Shown: one piece after another, positions 21,721 to 31,790 of the stretch
Layout of the letters: every line of letters starts with the position of its first letter
How positions within the stretch are numbered: position 1 is the stretch's first letter
Source of the DNA: Emydura subglobosa
Taxonomy: Eukaryota; Chordata; Testudines; Chelidae
Length of the DNA stretch: 64,000 nucleotides
Direction of reading: 5' to 3'
Assembly (NCBI GenBank): GCA_007922225.1
Contig: ML679956.1
Coordinates: 73,420,164 to 73,484,163 of the forward strand
Translations under genes and position numbers: made by a program
The notes under the pieces: generated by a model
What the model was told of the DNA's origin: nothing
Databases searched by the model: none
Seen by the model: only the letters and a program-made list of their open reading frames with translations

Positions 21721-24239
21721 GAATGGAGGTGGGAGGACCCAAAGGGAAAGAGATGATCACACTTGCTCCTAGGTCACACACTGGCTACTCCGGCCCTGTT
21801 GGGTCCCACTCGTGCCTCTGCCCTCCCCCGTGTGCACACAGTTTACAGGCAATGACACATCCGGGTGGAAACATGGATGAGCCCCCACAATATTTCCAAT
21901 ACAGGGGTGCTAGCTTTCACCCCCCACCCCCGGTTCCTGAGTGTGGATAAACACATAAAACATTATGAGGTGTTCATTGTCTGGTGATGGCGGCTGTCTC
22001 AGTACCTTAAAAACATATCTAGAAATAGTTGGAGCTCTGTCCCTAAATTAAGTTCTCTCAGGGCACTGAGGTAGGTGAACTTGAGGTGGCTGCTAATTTA
22101 TGTCCAGAAGAATACTTCATTGTTAATAATGACAGATTTTACCTCAGGAATCCATCCAGCAACGTCCCACAGTCATGAACCTTCTGTAATTTTTACAGGA
22201 TAAACTTGCATTTATTTTAAAGGGTGGTGGAGGTTGAAACAAATCACTCACTCAAGTCGTCCCAGTTACTCCTATCTTTATTAAGTCCCTTCCCACTTGA
22301 AACACACCACCCTACCTTCCCCCATATGGAAATCTTCCGAATGTTGCCACAGTTAATTTATTTGTAAAGGGCAGAATATGCATGACAGTTATCTAATTCA
22401 GATGCGAGTCCTGTTAACACATTAACGAGTCCTTTATACAAAAGATCTGTGACCATTGCTTTATAAATGGCAGCAGAAGAGGGTTATGGTAGAGAGCTGG
22501 TGAAAAAATGTCCATCACAATATTTTTTCAATGGAAAAGATCTTCTTGATTAAATGGATTTTTTTGCAGAAAAAAAACCAGTTTTCATTGAAAATGTGCA
22601 TGTTTTTGTTTGGAAAGTTATTAAATAAACAGTGAGGGGGAAATAAATTTGTCAACATTTTTGAGGGAAAAAAAAAATAATTTCCAGACTGGCTCTGGTC
22701 ATAAATTGATTCTCCACTGCTTTGCATCCTGTGCTGTTACTAGGAGCTGTGTAAAATGTTGCAATTGAGATTTGGTGGTGTTTTACACTGAATTTGCATA
22801 GGCATAAATGACAGCTCCTGGAGAATCCAGCTCGCTGTGTTTAGACTCTTGTCCTATGACTTGGGAGAGCTCGCTTAAGGAGGTCTATTACATTTTGTTT
22901 GCTTAGTCCCCGTTAACACACCAAAGGTGGTTCAGTAGAGACACTGTAGAACATTAAGCTATTGTGTGATAGTCGGATGCTTTCAAGAGTCAGAGAGAAA
23001 TGAATATGGCCTTGTGCCTACCATCAAACAGCTCTTCGTACAGTAAAAATAGCCCAGTGGCTACTGTTAAAGAGCTACTAGGCACTTTATTCATTTTAAG
23101 AGTGATGGAGCGCAATTAAAGATAAAACGCTCAACATATCCCTGTTCCCTTTCACACACTCTGCCATCAGTACATTCCCCAACATCCATCTGCCTGATTA
23201 AAAAAAAAAAATCTGAATCTTCTGCTTCTGAGCACACATTAAAATGCTCTGTTTTCTGGGGGTTTTAGGCAATTTCAAGAGCTGAATAGGGATGTGCAGC
23301 TAAAAAAGCAGTGTTTAATTACATGAAATGATATAGTGCATCTTAGGTTTGATTTTTTTTTTTTTAAAGCAAATTGCAATGCAACATTTATAGGTGGCAT
23401 AACATCTCTCAGGTTTTAACAAACACATTAAACTTCCAGGGAAACTAATTGGTTTCTCATTAAAATCCTTCTTGTTACATATGCACACACCTCTACAAAC
23501 TGGGCTAGAAATTTGTAAAGCTTGAAATTTTAAGACCTTGAAATGGAGACAGAAATGGTCGTCCAAAATGAAGATTAACCATTATATGACTAAAAGGTTT
23601 GTTTGCATTTTCCATAAGGTAATGCTGTTTGCAATGACCACATTCCAAAACACTGTTCCATAGCATAAGACGACTCCATGGTTTGACATATTTTCTATAG
23701 AATGCTCACATTTGCATAATCTGTGACATTCACTTTTCTGTTCAGTTTGTTACCTAATCCTTCCCCCAAAGGAAGGGCGCATCCCAAAGGACATCCTCTA
23801 CAGCGAATTGATATCTGTAAAAAGATCTAAAGGATGCCCAAAATTGCATTTCAAGGATGTGTGCAAGCGAGACCTTAAAGAAATGGACACAGATATGGAT
23901 AACTGGGAAGATCACACTCAGGACCACAGTTTTTGGAAACAAGAGCTCAATAAAGATCTCCAAAGACGAAGCAGTCCAGCTTAGCAAAGGAGAAAGGAAC
24001 TTGCAGAAGGCAGAGCTCAAAGGGTCGAAACACTGCCTTTAAATGTGATAAATGTGGCAGAGATTGTCTCTCTTGTGTCTCTCTTGCTGTGGCTGCCATC
24101 AAACCAAATGAGCAAATTATTTACTTCTTGGGACACATATCCATGGTGTCTCAAGACCAAAGGATGCCTACTACAGTCCTTCCTCCAAAACCATTTGTCT
24201 GTTTTGTCCCATTGTTTTAGCCTGTCTGGCATGTAAATT
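21721..24239. other. No gene seen; A/T-rich degenerate repeat at 22.5-22.7 kb
   Basis: 22,500-22,690 carries repeated AAAA/TTTT-rich words (TCAATGGAAAAGATC, GTTTTCATTGAAAATG) like those at 27.3 and 58.3 kb. Opposed frames near 23.75-24.24 kb were examined but show no family signature or splice context that convinced me. Confidence 0.4.
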
Positions 24240-24335
24240 GTTAGCTCTCAGGACAGATGTTATTAGTCTGTACAGTGCCTAGCACAATGGGACTTTGATC
24301 CTTGATTGGGGCTTCTAGCATACAAATAATAAAAC
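24240..24335 (+). repeat. MIR-like SINE 3' tail
   Basis: TCTGTACAGTGCCTAGCACA, ATGGGACTTTGATCCTTGAT and TGGGGCTTCTAGCATACAAA end in an AATAA-rich tail. Same tail as 16.25 kb. Confidence 0.6.
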
Positions 24336-24493
24336 CATATAACAATAAATAAAATACAAAAAAATTAAGATATTAAAAGAATCAGAGGTATACGAAGTTT
24401 GCATATCCTTATCTCAAGCAGGTCAAAGCTAAAGTTATGGTTGAAAGATGCACATTAAGCAGTATATATGTACACAAATTGTATATATAATCT

Positions 24494-24520
24494 CACACAC
24501 ACACACACACACACACACAC
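24494..24520. repeat. CA dinucleotide microsatellite
   Basis: Uninterrupted (CA)n of about 13 units. Next to it, 24,530-24,592 has an imperfect direct duplication of ACAGGTAGCAACA(T/C)CTATA. Confidence 0.95.
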
Positions 24521-24671
24521 GATAGAGGGCACAGGTAGCAACATCTATAGTACCTATGCCTACACCTACCTACAGGTAGCAACACCTATAATTCACCAAC
24601 ACTTTCCTTTCTGAGTTGCTTATAGCATCACTGAATTTGTGCAAATTGTCATGACAAAAGACACATCTCTG

Positions 24672-24829
24672 AACATAAGAACATCCATATTGGGTCAGAC
24701 CAATGGTCCATCTAGCCCAGTATCCTGTCTTCCGACAGTGGCCAATGCCAGGTGCTTCAGAGGGAATGAACAGAACAGCTAATCACCAGATGATCCATGA
24801 AGTGATCTGGCACTAAGATGATGTCCTTG
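24672..24829 (-). mobile_element. CR1-family 3' fragment
   Basis: AACATAAGAACATCCATATT, GGGTCAGACCAATGGTCCAT, CTAGCCCAGTATCCTGTCTT and AGTGGCCAATGCCAGGTGCT follow a very common sauropsid CR1 subfamily 3' region. I infer minus orientation from the family. Confidence 0.65.
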
Positions 24830-25115
24830 ACAAATTTCAAGTCCTTGCCCCAAAGCAGGCACTACAGTCTTTCAGTGAAAGAGCTGTAAGAATTTAATAT
24901 GGATAAATTACGTATTTTTTCCCTAACCTCATCCTTGGAAATGGCTAACCTGCAACTTCCCAGCATATTCAGCCTGAGGCAGGTGCCTAGCATGGAAAAT
25001 GTCAGTCCAAATGAGGGCCATATTATAAACTGAAAACAGGGAATTATAATGGAAAGGGTTGAACAACTTTAACTATAGGTGATGTTACCAGCTCTGCCTA
25101 TACATAATAACTGGT
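24830..25115. repeat. Unnamed interspersed repeat, copy B
   Basis: Partner of copy A at 16,840-17,160; shared blocks are listed there. This copy lacks the poly(A) interruption and directly follows a CR1 fragment. Confidence 0.6.
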
Positions 25116-25924
25116 TTAGGAACAGGTTTGAGATTTTAAAAAAAGTTATTGATCCTTGTCACCATTTCAGGGTAACTGCACCTATGTTCCATCTTGAGGA
25201 CACCCACTTAAGGTTTCCAGCTGCGGACCATCACTTTCCTTCAGTGGAGACCTCAGTCTCTATTCCTCCTGATCAGGCTGCACAGCTCCATGCCTTTCAC
25301 AGTGATATCCCCAACAAGCCATATCTGCTTAGAGACTGGTGCCTGTATTTCACTTTCCCTCTGAGGGCTATGAATGGTGTATAGCCAGCAGTTACAAATT
25401 GCTTTTTCTAAGCAAGCGCCTTTATTCTTAAGGCAAAAGCATTACAAAGAAAACATAAAAACAATAAACATTCCTATACTCATGCTAAAAGCTTACCAGA
25501 GGTCACCCATTTGTCTTATGTGGCCCTAGCAGGCCAAAGTCTTGCCAATCCTCCTGCAAAGGTTGGGACTTTTGCACAGGGATGTTTGCTGGATCAGAAC
25601 GAAGGCGCTGAGTCAGTTTAAATGCAGCCTTTTTAAGCCTTCATGTTTTCCTAGTCTCTGGAAACACAAATTGAAACTGTATATGCAAACCTCCCCAATG
25701 GGTGTTACCTCTCTGGAGGTGTTTACAATGTGTATGATTCATCTTAATGACCCCCCCTTCACACTGTATTAGCTTTTGAAGGAGCTGTGGTAACTCTTGC
25801 CCAGCCGTAGAACAATCACACACATAATCCCTGGCCCACAGTGATACATAAACTTAATACAATAATGTTCCTGCAAAGATGGTGCATGTGGTTGCAATAT
25901 CAGTCTATAGCATGGGGTCCGGTC
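25116..25924. other. No gene seen; possible minus-strand LTR remnant
   Basis: No exon recognised. CCTTTATTCTTAAGG (25,420) and the composition up to 25,900 would fit the 3' part of a minus-strand LTR with a poly(A) signal, but boundaries and family are unclear. Confidence 0.3.
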
Positions 25925-27033
25925 TGGCCCCACGGTTGTGGCCCTTCCTCGGGCCCAGGCTCGGAGGAAGGCCACTGCACCTTCCTACAGGGGGAACATT
26001 AGCATTTGGTATGAGTCTGGAGCCCCAGCCCTGAGGCAGGGCGGGCAGGCAAACAGTCTATCGTCCCGGCCCTCTGGCAGGGCGGGCGAGCAGTGTCCTC
26101 TAGTCGGTAGAGCAGGGGACGACAAGCACTCCCTGGGTGGTGAGGACAAGAGGAGAGGGGACGGGGATGCAGGCCCACCCATCTCCATGGTGTCCCAGCC
26201 CAGGGCCCTAGCAGTGGCAAAGTCATTGCCACTGAGTCGGCAGGGCTCCTGCCGCAACACACTGATGGGGCTTGCCCCTACTCAACCACGGCTATGGCTG
26301 TCCCTGGGCCACTTCCTCCCTGTATCCCCAGTACCTGAGTAGGCCAGGTCCTCAGGGTCGCTGGTGTACATGGCCTGGGGTAGGCTCACCAGTCCCTCCT
26401 CATCCACAGGTGGCAAGGCAGGGAGCTCCTCTGCAAGGAGCAGCTCCTCCAGGTCACAGGGCTCAGGGATGGCTCAGCCAGCTCCTCCAGGTCCTGTCCC
26501 ATCTCTGGTGTCTCGGTGTCAGGCAGCTCCTCCAGGTCAGGGCTGGCCTTGGGGGGATCTCCCAGCACTCAGGCTCAGGGGGCTCGGTCCAGTCACTGGG
26601 GCCCAGAGGCCTGGCCCAGTCCTTGGGGCCTGTAGGCCTAGGCCAGTCTAGGGGCCCCGGAGGCCCTATCCAACCCTTAGGGGTTGGCCGCTTGGGCCAT
26701 TCCCGGGACCTCTGCTCCAGGAGGTGTTCGCTTGTGGGCGCGGCGTGGTGTGGTGCAGTTCAGGCCTTTGCTGCAGCCGACAGGACAGGACAGGACATCT
26801 GCCTCCAGCAACTGCTCTCTCCCTACTGAGCTCCCGGGCCTGCTTTTTGTATTCACAGCCCTGGATGAGGCTCCGCCCCTCTGCTACCAGATTGGCCGGC
26901 TGGCGGGACCTAACGCTGGCCGGCTCCCTGGTTGCCGGGCAGACTGCACTGCTGGTCCTTTTACTGTCCGGCCCCACAGTTGTGGCCCTTTCTCAGGCCC
27001 AGGCTTGGAGGAAGGCCACTGCACCTTCCTACA
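25925..27033. repeat. GC-rich element bounded by 65-bp direct repeats
   Basis: The two ends (25,925-25,989 and 26,969-27,033) are direct repeats with 5 differences in 65 bases. Three of the five are CpG in the left copy and TpG or CpA in the right copy. Between them is about 980 bp of GC-rich sequence with an internal 15-base word CAGCTCCTCCAGGTC repeated three times (26,441, 26,479, 26,524) and degenerate GGCCCAG/GGGGCC runs (26,590-26,700). Overlapping frames on both strands come from the composition. It could be an element with short terminal direct repeats, or an insertion inside a duplicated segment. Confidence 0.5.
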
Positions 27034-27221
27034 CAGTCTCAATTTTCCTTTGGCCATCTAAGAAGAAAGGCCATGGAATACATGGGTATGAGACTGTGAT
27101 ACCCTTTCCTTCACAATATGATAAGGGGCACTGGAAGGGAAATCTAAAGGAACTCTCTACTGCCTTTGTCTGTGTTGTATCTTTTCTGAAGACAGGGGAC
27201 CTCTGTCTCCAGAGGGGAGCT

Positions 27222-27690
27222 AAGTGAATAATAGATTTTTCATTTCAAGCGCTACAGGAAAAAAATCTGGTGCAGTTCAAACCAAAACTGATTTTTCTTT
27301 TGTTTCTTCTCACAAAAAACCCCCAGAACAAATAAATAAATTATTTCAGATTGCACAGAATGTTTGGTTCAACCTGAAACAATTATTTTTTCATTTCATT
27401 TCATTTAGAGTTGGGCTTTCTGAGTGTTTTTCAGCTTTCTTCTTTAATTAGCTAAATTTTTAATTGGAATGTTGTTTCTTTTCAAAATACTGAAACATTT
27501 AATTTTGGAAATACTGACAGGAAATGTTTTGACATTTCCAAAAGGGTTTATTGGGGTTTTTTTGTTTGTTTTGTGTGTTCGGCCCAAACTATTTGTCAAA
27601 TTTATCTCAAATTTGCAAATAGTTTGGTATCCTGAAAAACGTATTTGACCAAAATTTTTTTTTAAAATAAATCAGCTACTCCAGATCTGT
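27222..27690. repeat. Degenerate A/T-rich repeat
   Basis: Repeats of words like TTTTCATTTCATTTCATTT, GAAATGTTTTGACATTTCC and AATTTTGGAAATACTG. Similar stretches at 22.5 and 58.3 kb suggest one dispersed family, possibly the body of the tRNA-related SINE. Confidence 0.4.
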
Positions 27691-28100
27691 CATAGAGTCA
27701 TCTAGATTAAAGCCAAAGTTTAAAGCCATCTATATCTAATCTGTCCTCTTCAAGTCAGAGGCCACCAACACTACCTAGCACCCGCACACTTAACCCAACA
27801 ACTGAAATTAGACTAAAGTATTATATCCCACAGGGGACTAGACTACTACGTGCCGCTGGCAGAAAATAGGAGGAACCAAGACGTACCAAGGCCTGAGGCT
27901 CCTGCAATGACAGGGAATTACATGAAATACACCCATTAATCCTAGCAAGTGACCCATGCCCCATGCTGCAGAGGAAGGCAAAAATACCTAAAGTCACTGA
28001 CAATCTGACCTGGGGGAAAATTCCTTCACAACCCCACTTATGGTCATCAGTCAGACCCTGAGCACGTGAACAAGAACCAGCTACTCAGTCACCTCCTCCT
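27691..28100. repeat. CR1-type untranslated region, probable
   Basis: CTGACCTGGGGGAAAATTCC, then TTCACAACCCC and TCAGTCAGACCCTGAGCACG, is a motif order I associate with an untranslated part of older sauropsid CR1 or L2-like elements. No frame is preserved. Confidence 0.4.
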
Positions 28101-28149
28101 CAATCACCTCCTGCTCAATGGTTGTAATTAGGCCTCAAATACCCTGTTT

Positions 28150-28367
28150 TCACCCTCCCCCCCATTGTTATCACTTCCCTTGGATATGTGTATGTTGCCT
28201 CTTATATATGTTGCCTCCTGTATATCTCTTTCACTTCCATTTGAGGAAGTGGGCTGGAGCCCACGGAAGCTTATGCCTGCAGAAATTAAATTTGTTAGTC
28301 TTTCAAGTCTACAGAACTCTTGTTGTTTTTGCTGTATACAGACTAACACGGCTACCCCTCTGGAACA
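28150..28367 (+). mobile_element. Penelope-like element 3' end, plus strand
   Basis: Matches the 3' tail of the larger copy at 29.4-29.65 kb: CCCATTGTTATCACTTCCCT, TATGTGTATGTTGCC, GAAGTGGGCTGGAGCCCACG and TTTGTTAGTCTTTCAAGTC. It continues further, to ACAGACTAACACGGCTACCC at 28,339-28,358. In this copy the ribozyme-like core is mutated: TTGAGGA in place of CTGATGA, and GGAA in place of GAAA. Confidence 0.75.
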
Positions 28368-28721
28368 AAAGAACCAGCTAGGTACCCAAGGTATAGAATA
28401 TTTGACACCACCTAGAGCACTGCCCCCACCCCTACCATGACCCATCTCCAGCTGGGGCCACCCCTGATGCTTCAGAAGAAGGAGACAAACAAAAAAAAAC
28501 CCCTCAAACAATAAAAAATATAGCATATGTATAGCATGTGGGTATGTGTGAATACGTCAGAATATAGCATGTGTGCTGTGTGAGTATAACATTTCTTCTT
28601 GACCCCTTCAGGTGACTGGATGAAGCCCTGTTCCTTTTAGGAACAGAAGGCATTACCGGAGGGGACCCTGCAAGACTGCTGAGCCTTGCTCTGCCCCCTT
28701 CACAAACGATCCCGTCATAAG
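28368..28721. other. Spacer between PLE copies; no gene seen
   Basis: A-rich stretch at 28,484-28,520, then GTATAGCATGTG and GTGAATACGTCAGAATATAG words in a short imperfect tandem duplication (28,520-28,580). No exon recognised. Confidence 0.4.
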
Positions 28722-29099
28722 TTCCAGAGGGGTAGCCGTGTTAGTCTGTATAAAGCAAAAACAACGAGAGTTCTGTAGCACCTTAACGACAAACAAATTT
28801 CTGCAGGCATACGCTTTCATGGGCTGCAACCCACTTCATCAGATGCATGAAGTGGAAATCACAGATAGGAGGTATATATATACATCCAAGGGTAAGAAAC
28901 AACAATGGGGAGGGCAAGTGCTAACAAAGTCCATTCAGTTAGAGTAGATGAGGCCTGTTCACAACGTTGATCAGAAGCTGAGAATGTGTGAATAGTGACA
29001 ATTACTTCTTGTAATGAGATACCATTCCAAGTCCCTGTTCAGACCCAGTCTGATTGTGTCAAGTTTGCATATGAGTTCAATCTCTGCAGTTTCTCGCTG
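28722..29099 (-). mobile_element. Penelope-like element, inverted 3' copy
   Basis: Reverse complement of the 3' part of the plus copy to its right, from the end of the coding frame to the extreme tail (CCAGAGGGGTAGCCGTGTTA at 28,724-28,743, read on plus). It abuts the plus copy head to head near 29,100. PLEs commonly carry such extra terminal copies in inverted or direct orientation. The copy keeps CTGATGA (28,836-28,842) and GAAA (28,815-28,818) of the ribozyme-like motif on the minus strand. It also keeps an arginine CGA codon where the plus copy has TGA. Confidence 0.8.
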
Positions 29100-29116
29100 A
29101 ATAAATATATGCCATC

Positions 29117-29413
29117 ATGTGCCAGCAATGCCCCTCTGCCATGAACATTGGCCAAACCGGACTGTCACTACGCAAAAGAATAAATGGACACAAGTCAGAC
29201 ATAAAAAATGGTAACGTCCATAAGCCAGTAGGAGAGCACGTCAATCTCCCAGGACACTCTGTAGCTGACTTGAAAATTACCATACTTAAACAAAAAAACT
29301 TCAAAAACAGAGTTCAGTGAGAAACTGAGGATCTGGGACTCCTATGCAAACTTGACACAATCAGACTGGGTCTGAACAGGGACTTGGAATGGTTATCTCA
29401 TTACAAGAAATAA
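29117..29413 (+). pseudogene. GIY-YIG endonuclease end of a Penelope-like protein (broken)
   Basis: PLE proteins combine a reverse transcriptase with a C-terminal GIY-YIG nuclease that nicks the target DNA. Here only the nuclease end remains. It starts MCQQCPSAMNIGQTGLSLRK, with a CxxC pair, NIGQT in place of the usual YIGQT, then the basic RKRINGH segment holding the conserved Arg and His, and GEHVNLPGHS. The frame is interrupted by one TGA at 29,318-29,320 and then stays open to a TAA at 29,411-29,413, ending LGLNRDLEWLSHYKK. The inverted copy shows CGA at the stop, so the break is a CpG-type transition. The N-terminal RT domain is missing, so the copy cannot be active. Confidence 0.8.
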
Positions 29414-29568
29414 TTGTCACTGTTCACACATTCTCAGCTTCTGATCAACATTGTGAATAGGCCTCATCTACCCTAACTGAACTGACTTCGTTAGCACTTG
29501 CCCTCCCCATTGTTGTTTCTTACCCTTGGATGTATATATATATACCTCCCCTCTGTGATTTCTATTTC

Positions 29569-29617
29569 ATGCACCTGATGAAGTGGGTTGCAGCCCACGA
29601 AAGCTTACGCCTGCAGG
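29569..29617 (+). ncRNA. Hammerhead-ribozyme-like motif in the PLE 3' UTR
   Basis: CTGATGA (29,575-29,581), then stem II GTGGG (29,583-29,587) pairing with CCCAC (29,594-29,598), then GAAA (29,599-29,602). A 2-bp stem with a 4-base loop follows (GC-TTAC-GC, 29,603-29,610). This is the order CUGANGA, stem II, GAAA, stem III of a type I hammerhead. Deviations: an extra A (29,582) between CTGATGA and stem II, C rather than U at the base pairing position before the cleavage site, and a weak stem I. PLEs in several eukaryotes are reported to carry hammerheads. Here self-cleavage is unproven and may be lost. Confidence 0.45.
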
Positions 29618-29651
29618 AATTTGTTAGTCTTTACGGAGCTACAGGAATCCA

Positions 29652-29990
29652 GTCATACAATCCCACTCACAAATTTGTCCATTTCACTCTTAAAAATAAT
29701 CAAGTTGTTTGCCCCCACAGCTCCTGTTGGGAGGCTGTTCCAGAATCTCACTCCTCTGATGGTTAGGAACATTCTTCCAATTTCCAGCCTGAATTTTTTC
29801 ATAGCCTGTTTATACCCATTTGCTCTTGGGCCAACATTGTCCTTTAGCTTTAAGATAGCTCTTCACCTTCCCCCCTTCTGTATTCATAGAGAGCAATCAT
29901 ATCTCCTCTTAGCCTTCCTTTTGCTAGGCTAAACAAGCCAAACTCTTTTAGGCTATTTTTTCCAGTTTTTCCTAGTTTAGGATCTCATTC
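29652..29990 (-). mobile_element. CR1 fragment (ORF2 C-terminal region), minus strand
   Basis: CACAGCTCCTGTTGGGAGGC, TGTTCCAGAATCTCACTCCT, CTGATGGTTAGGAACATTCT and ATCATATCTCCTCTTAGCCT are the reverse complement of a CR1 subfamily ORF2 end. It begins right where the PLE copy breaks off, so the PLE end may have been lost here. Confidence 0.75.
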
Positions 29991-30164
29991 ACAAAATTCA
30001 ATCAATATTTTTAAGATGAGCTTCTTTGTTCGTTTTTTGAAAGATTAACAAAATGATTTGCGCTAACACCCTTTCCATCCACCTAATCAATTCCCTGACA
30101 TTCCAGGCGCTGGGGTGCTGGTGCCATGTGAGTCTCGCCTGGTTTCTGCCTGTGACACAGTTTA

Positions 30165-30545
30165 GCCTCCTGAGGGCTGAAGTGCTTTGGTTTAACTAAA
30201 GTCTTTAGGTTTAACAATGGGGCATCTGAGTGAAATTTAATAGAGTGTGATACAGGGCTGTTTTAAGACCTTCGTAGGCGCTAGACACACTTGCCTTCAT
30301 AGGCCCCCCGACCGAAATAACTAATTTGTCTTTAAGCTATTAATAAATAGTTTTTTAAATAAAAATAAAAAATTACATATAAATTTTTTTTTTGTAGGCT
30401 CTGAAAGTTTCATAGGCCCTAGGCACTGTGCCTATTGTACCTAATGGATAATATGGCCCTGGTGTGATATACAGATGGGCAGACTAGATAATCTGATGAT
30501 CCCTCCTTTTCATACCCCATCATCAGGCAGTTCATAAACCTTGAA
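30165..30545 (+). mobile_element. CR1 3' end, plus strand, interrupted by a hAT MITE
   Basis: TCTGAGTGAAATTTAATAGA joins, after removing the MITE and one target copy, to GTGTGATATACAGATGGGCA, GACTAGATAATCTGATGATC and CCTCCTTTTCAT, giving a continuous CR1 3' UTR. This makes the CR1 older than the MITE. Confidence 0.75.
30253..30461. mobile_element. Nonautonomous hAT-type transposon, 209 bp
   Basis: Ends CAGGGCTG and ATGGCCCTG form short inverted repeats. Identical 8-bp duplications GTGTGATA flank it (30,245-30,252 and 30,462-30,469). The interior is AT-rich with poly(A/T) words and no coding capacity. Internal CATAGGCCCC and CATAGGCCCT near the two halves suggest further inner palindromic structure. 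Confidence 0.88.
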
Positions 30546-31790
30546 ACAAATCCACCCCTGATACAGAGTTTGGTTTCCCAGAGTGTAAGTCAGGACCAAA
30601 TGTGAATACAAGACATCAGCTACAGAATTTCTCCTTGGATGAAGATGTTTATGGTGAAGTTAATTTCCAGAGCTGTTACACCTAGCATTGGCAGAAAACC
30701 AATTAACTCTTTGACATAGGTTAATCTGAATTTTGGCTGTAATGCGCTAAAGCATTTTCCATTAGCAGTCATGATGGGAGCTATTGTGTGGGCTCTATTA
30801 CTATACAGCTGTGATGTTGCCTATCGCACTACACTTTTGCCTTTCTGAGAGTTTGCTGTCTGCCAAAGGCAGCCAACGTTTTATGAGGCAGGGATGCTGC
30901 AGCATGTTACACAGTGTGTGAACGCTCACGCTGTGCACTTTCATGCAGACTTTGTTATTTCTTGATTTATTTGCCTTAATCTCCAGTAAAATTCATTCCC
31001 ACCATATAGATGGTTGCTTTTTAGATATGGAAAACCAGAACGTAAATGATCCCTTGAGAGTCTGAAACTGGAAACCAGCCTTACAATTTAATTTCTCTTC
31101 TGCACATTGTTTTCCTCCATTTAAATAGTGTTGTGGATTAATTTTTATTTACTCACAGTGTGTCTTATTTCTGCTTTCCCTGTCACTTTGAAGCATATAA
31201 CTGTGAACCAGCCAGTAAAACACTGTGGTTTGTTTCCAACATTCTATTATCTTTATGATGACTTTGAAAGAAGCTGTACACTGTGAATGAATTACACCAG
31301 AGACTATACTACCGTGCAGTTGCTGCTTTATAATTTTGCTTAAAATACATGACAATGTTTTATGGGTAGCAAAATACCACTTAGGTTTCAGCAGAACACA
31401 GCAATGCCTCTGGGGAATCTATTTGTTTTGTCTATCAAAGCCTTTCTTCCCAGGCCATATATATTTACAAACCACCTTCTGCTTTTCATACCTGAAATCT
31501 TAATGCCATATCTTTCATTACATTTGAGTCTAAAACAATATTAATAATGGGCTTATTAGTCAAGAGCTATAAATATGAGGCTCATTTGTGATTTAGAAAA
31601 GTAGATGCAAGCTCCTTACTAGAACAGGGTGAAATTATTCAGACAAATAATTTATTCCCTGAAAAAAACAATTTCAGTTGACCTGAAACTATTCATGAAT
31701 TTGATCTGAATTTGCTATTTTGTTTTGGCCAGAGTTTTTTTTCAGGCTAGCATCACAAAATGGCTGGAGGAGGCAGAGGTGATGGCCACT
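30546..31790. other. No gene seen
   Basis: No exon or clear repeat. A degenerate A/T-rich repeat piece (GACCTGAAACTATTCATGAA, 31,680-31,699) precedes the tRNA-like SINE. Confidence 0.4.

Larger units (their letters stand above)
29100..29650 (+). mobile_element. Penelope-like element, 5'-truncated plus copy
   Basis: Holds the C-terminal end of the PLE protein (29,117-29,413) and the 3' UTR with a TATATATATATA tract at 29,532-29,543. It ends about 45 bases short of the family's 3' end, with loss after GAGCTACAGGAAT. The reverse transcriptase part is absent. Together with the inverted copy it makes a structure of about 930 bp with arms of about 335-380 bp. Confidence 0.8.

Noticed and set aside
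24494..24592. Possible CRISPR-like or other regular repeat array
   Set aside because: It is a CA microsatellite followed by a single imperfect duplication. CRISPR arrays are not expected in vertebrate DNA.
25938..27227. Frames of 134, 185 and 167 codons in the GC-rich block
   Set aside because: They run through the direct repeats and the minisatellite words in several frames and both strands, so they reflect base composition and not a gene.
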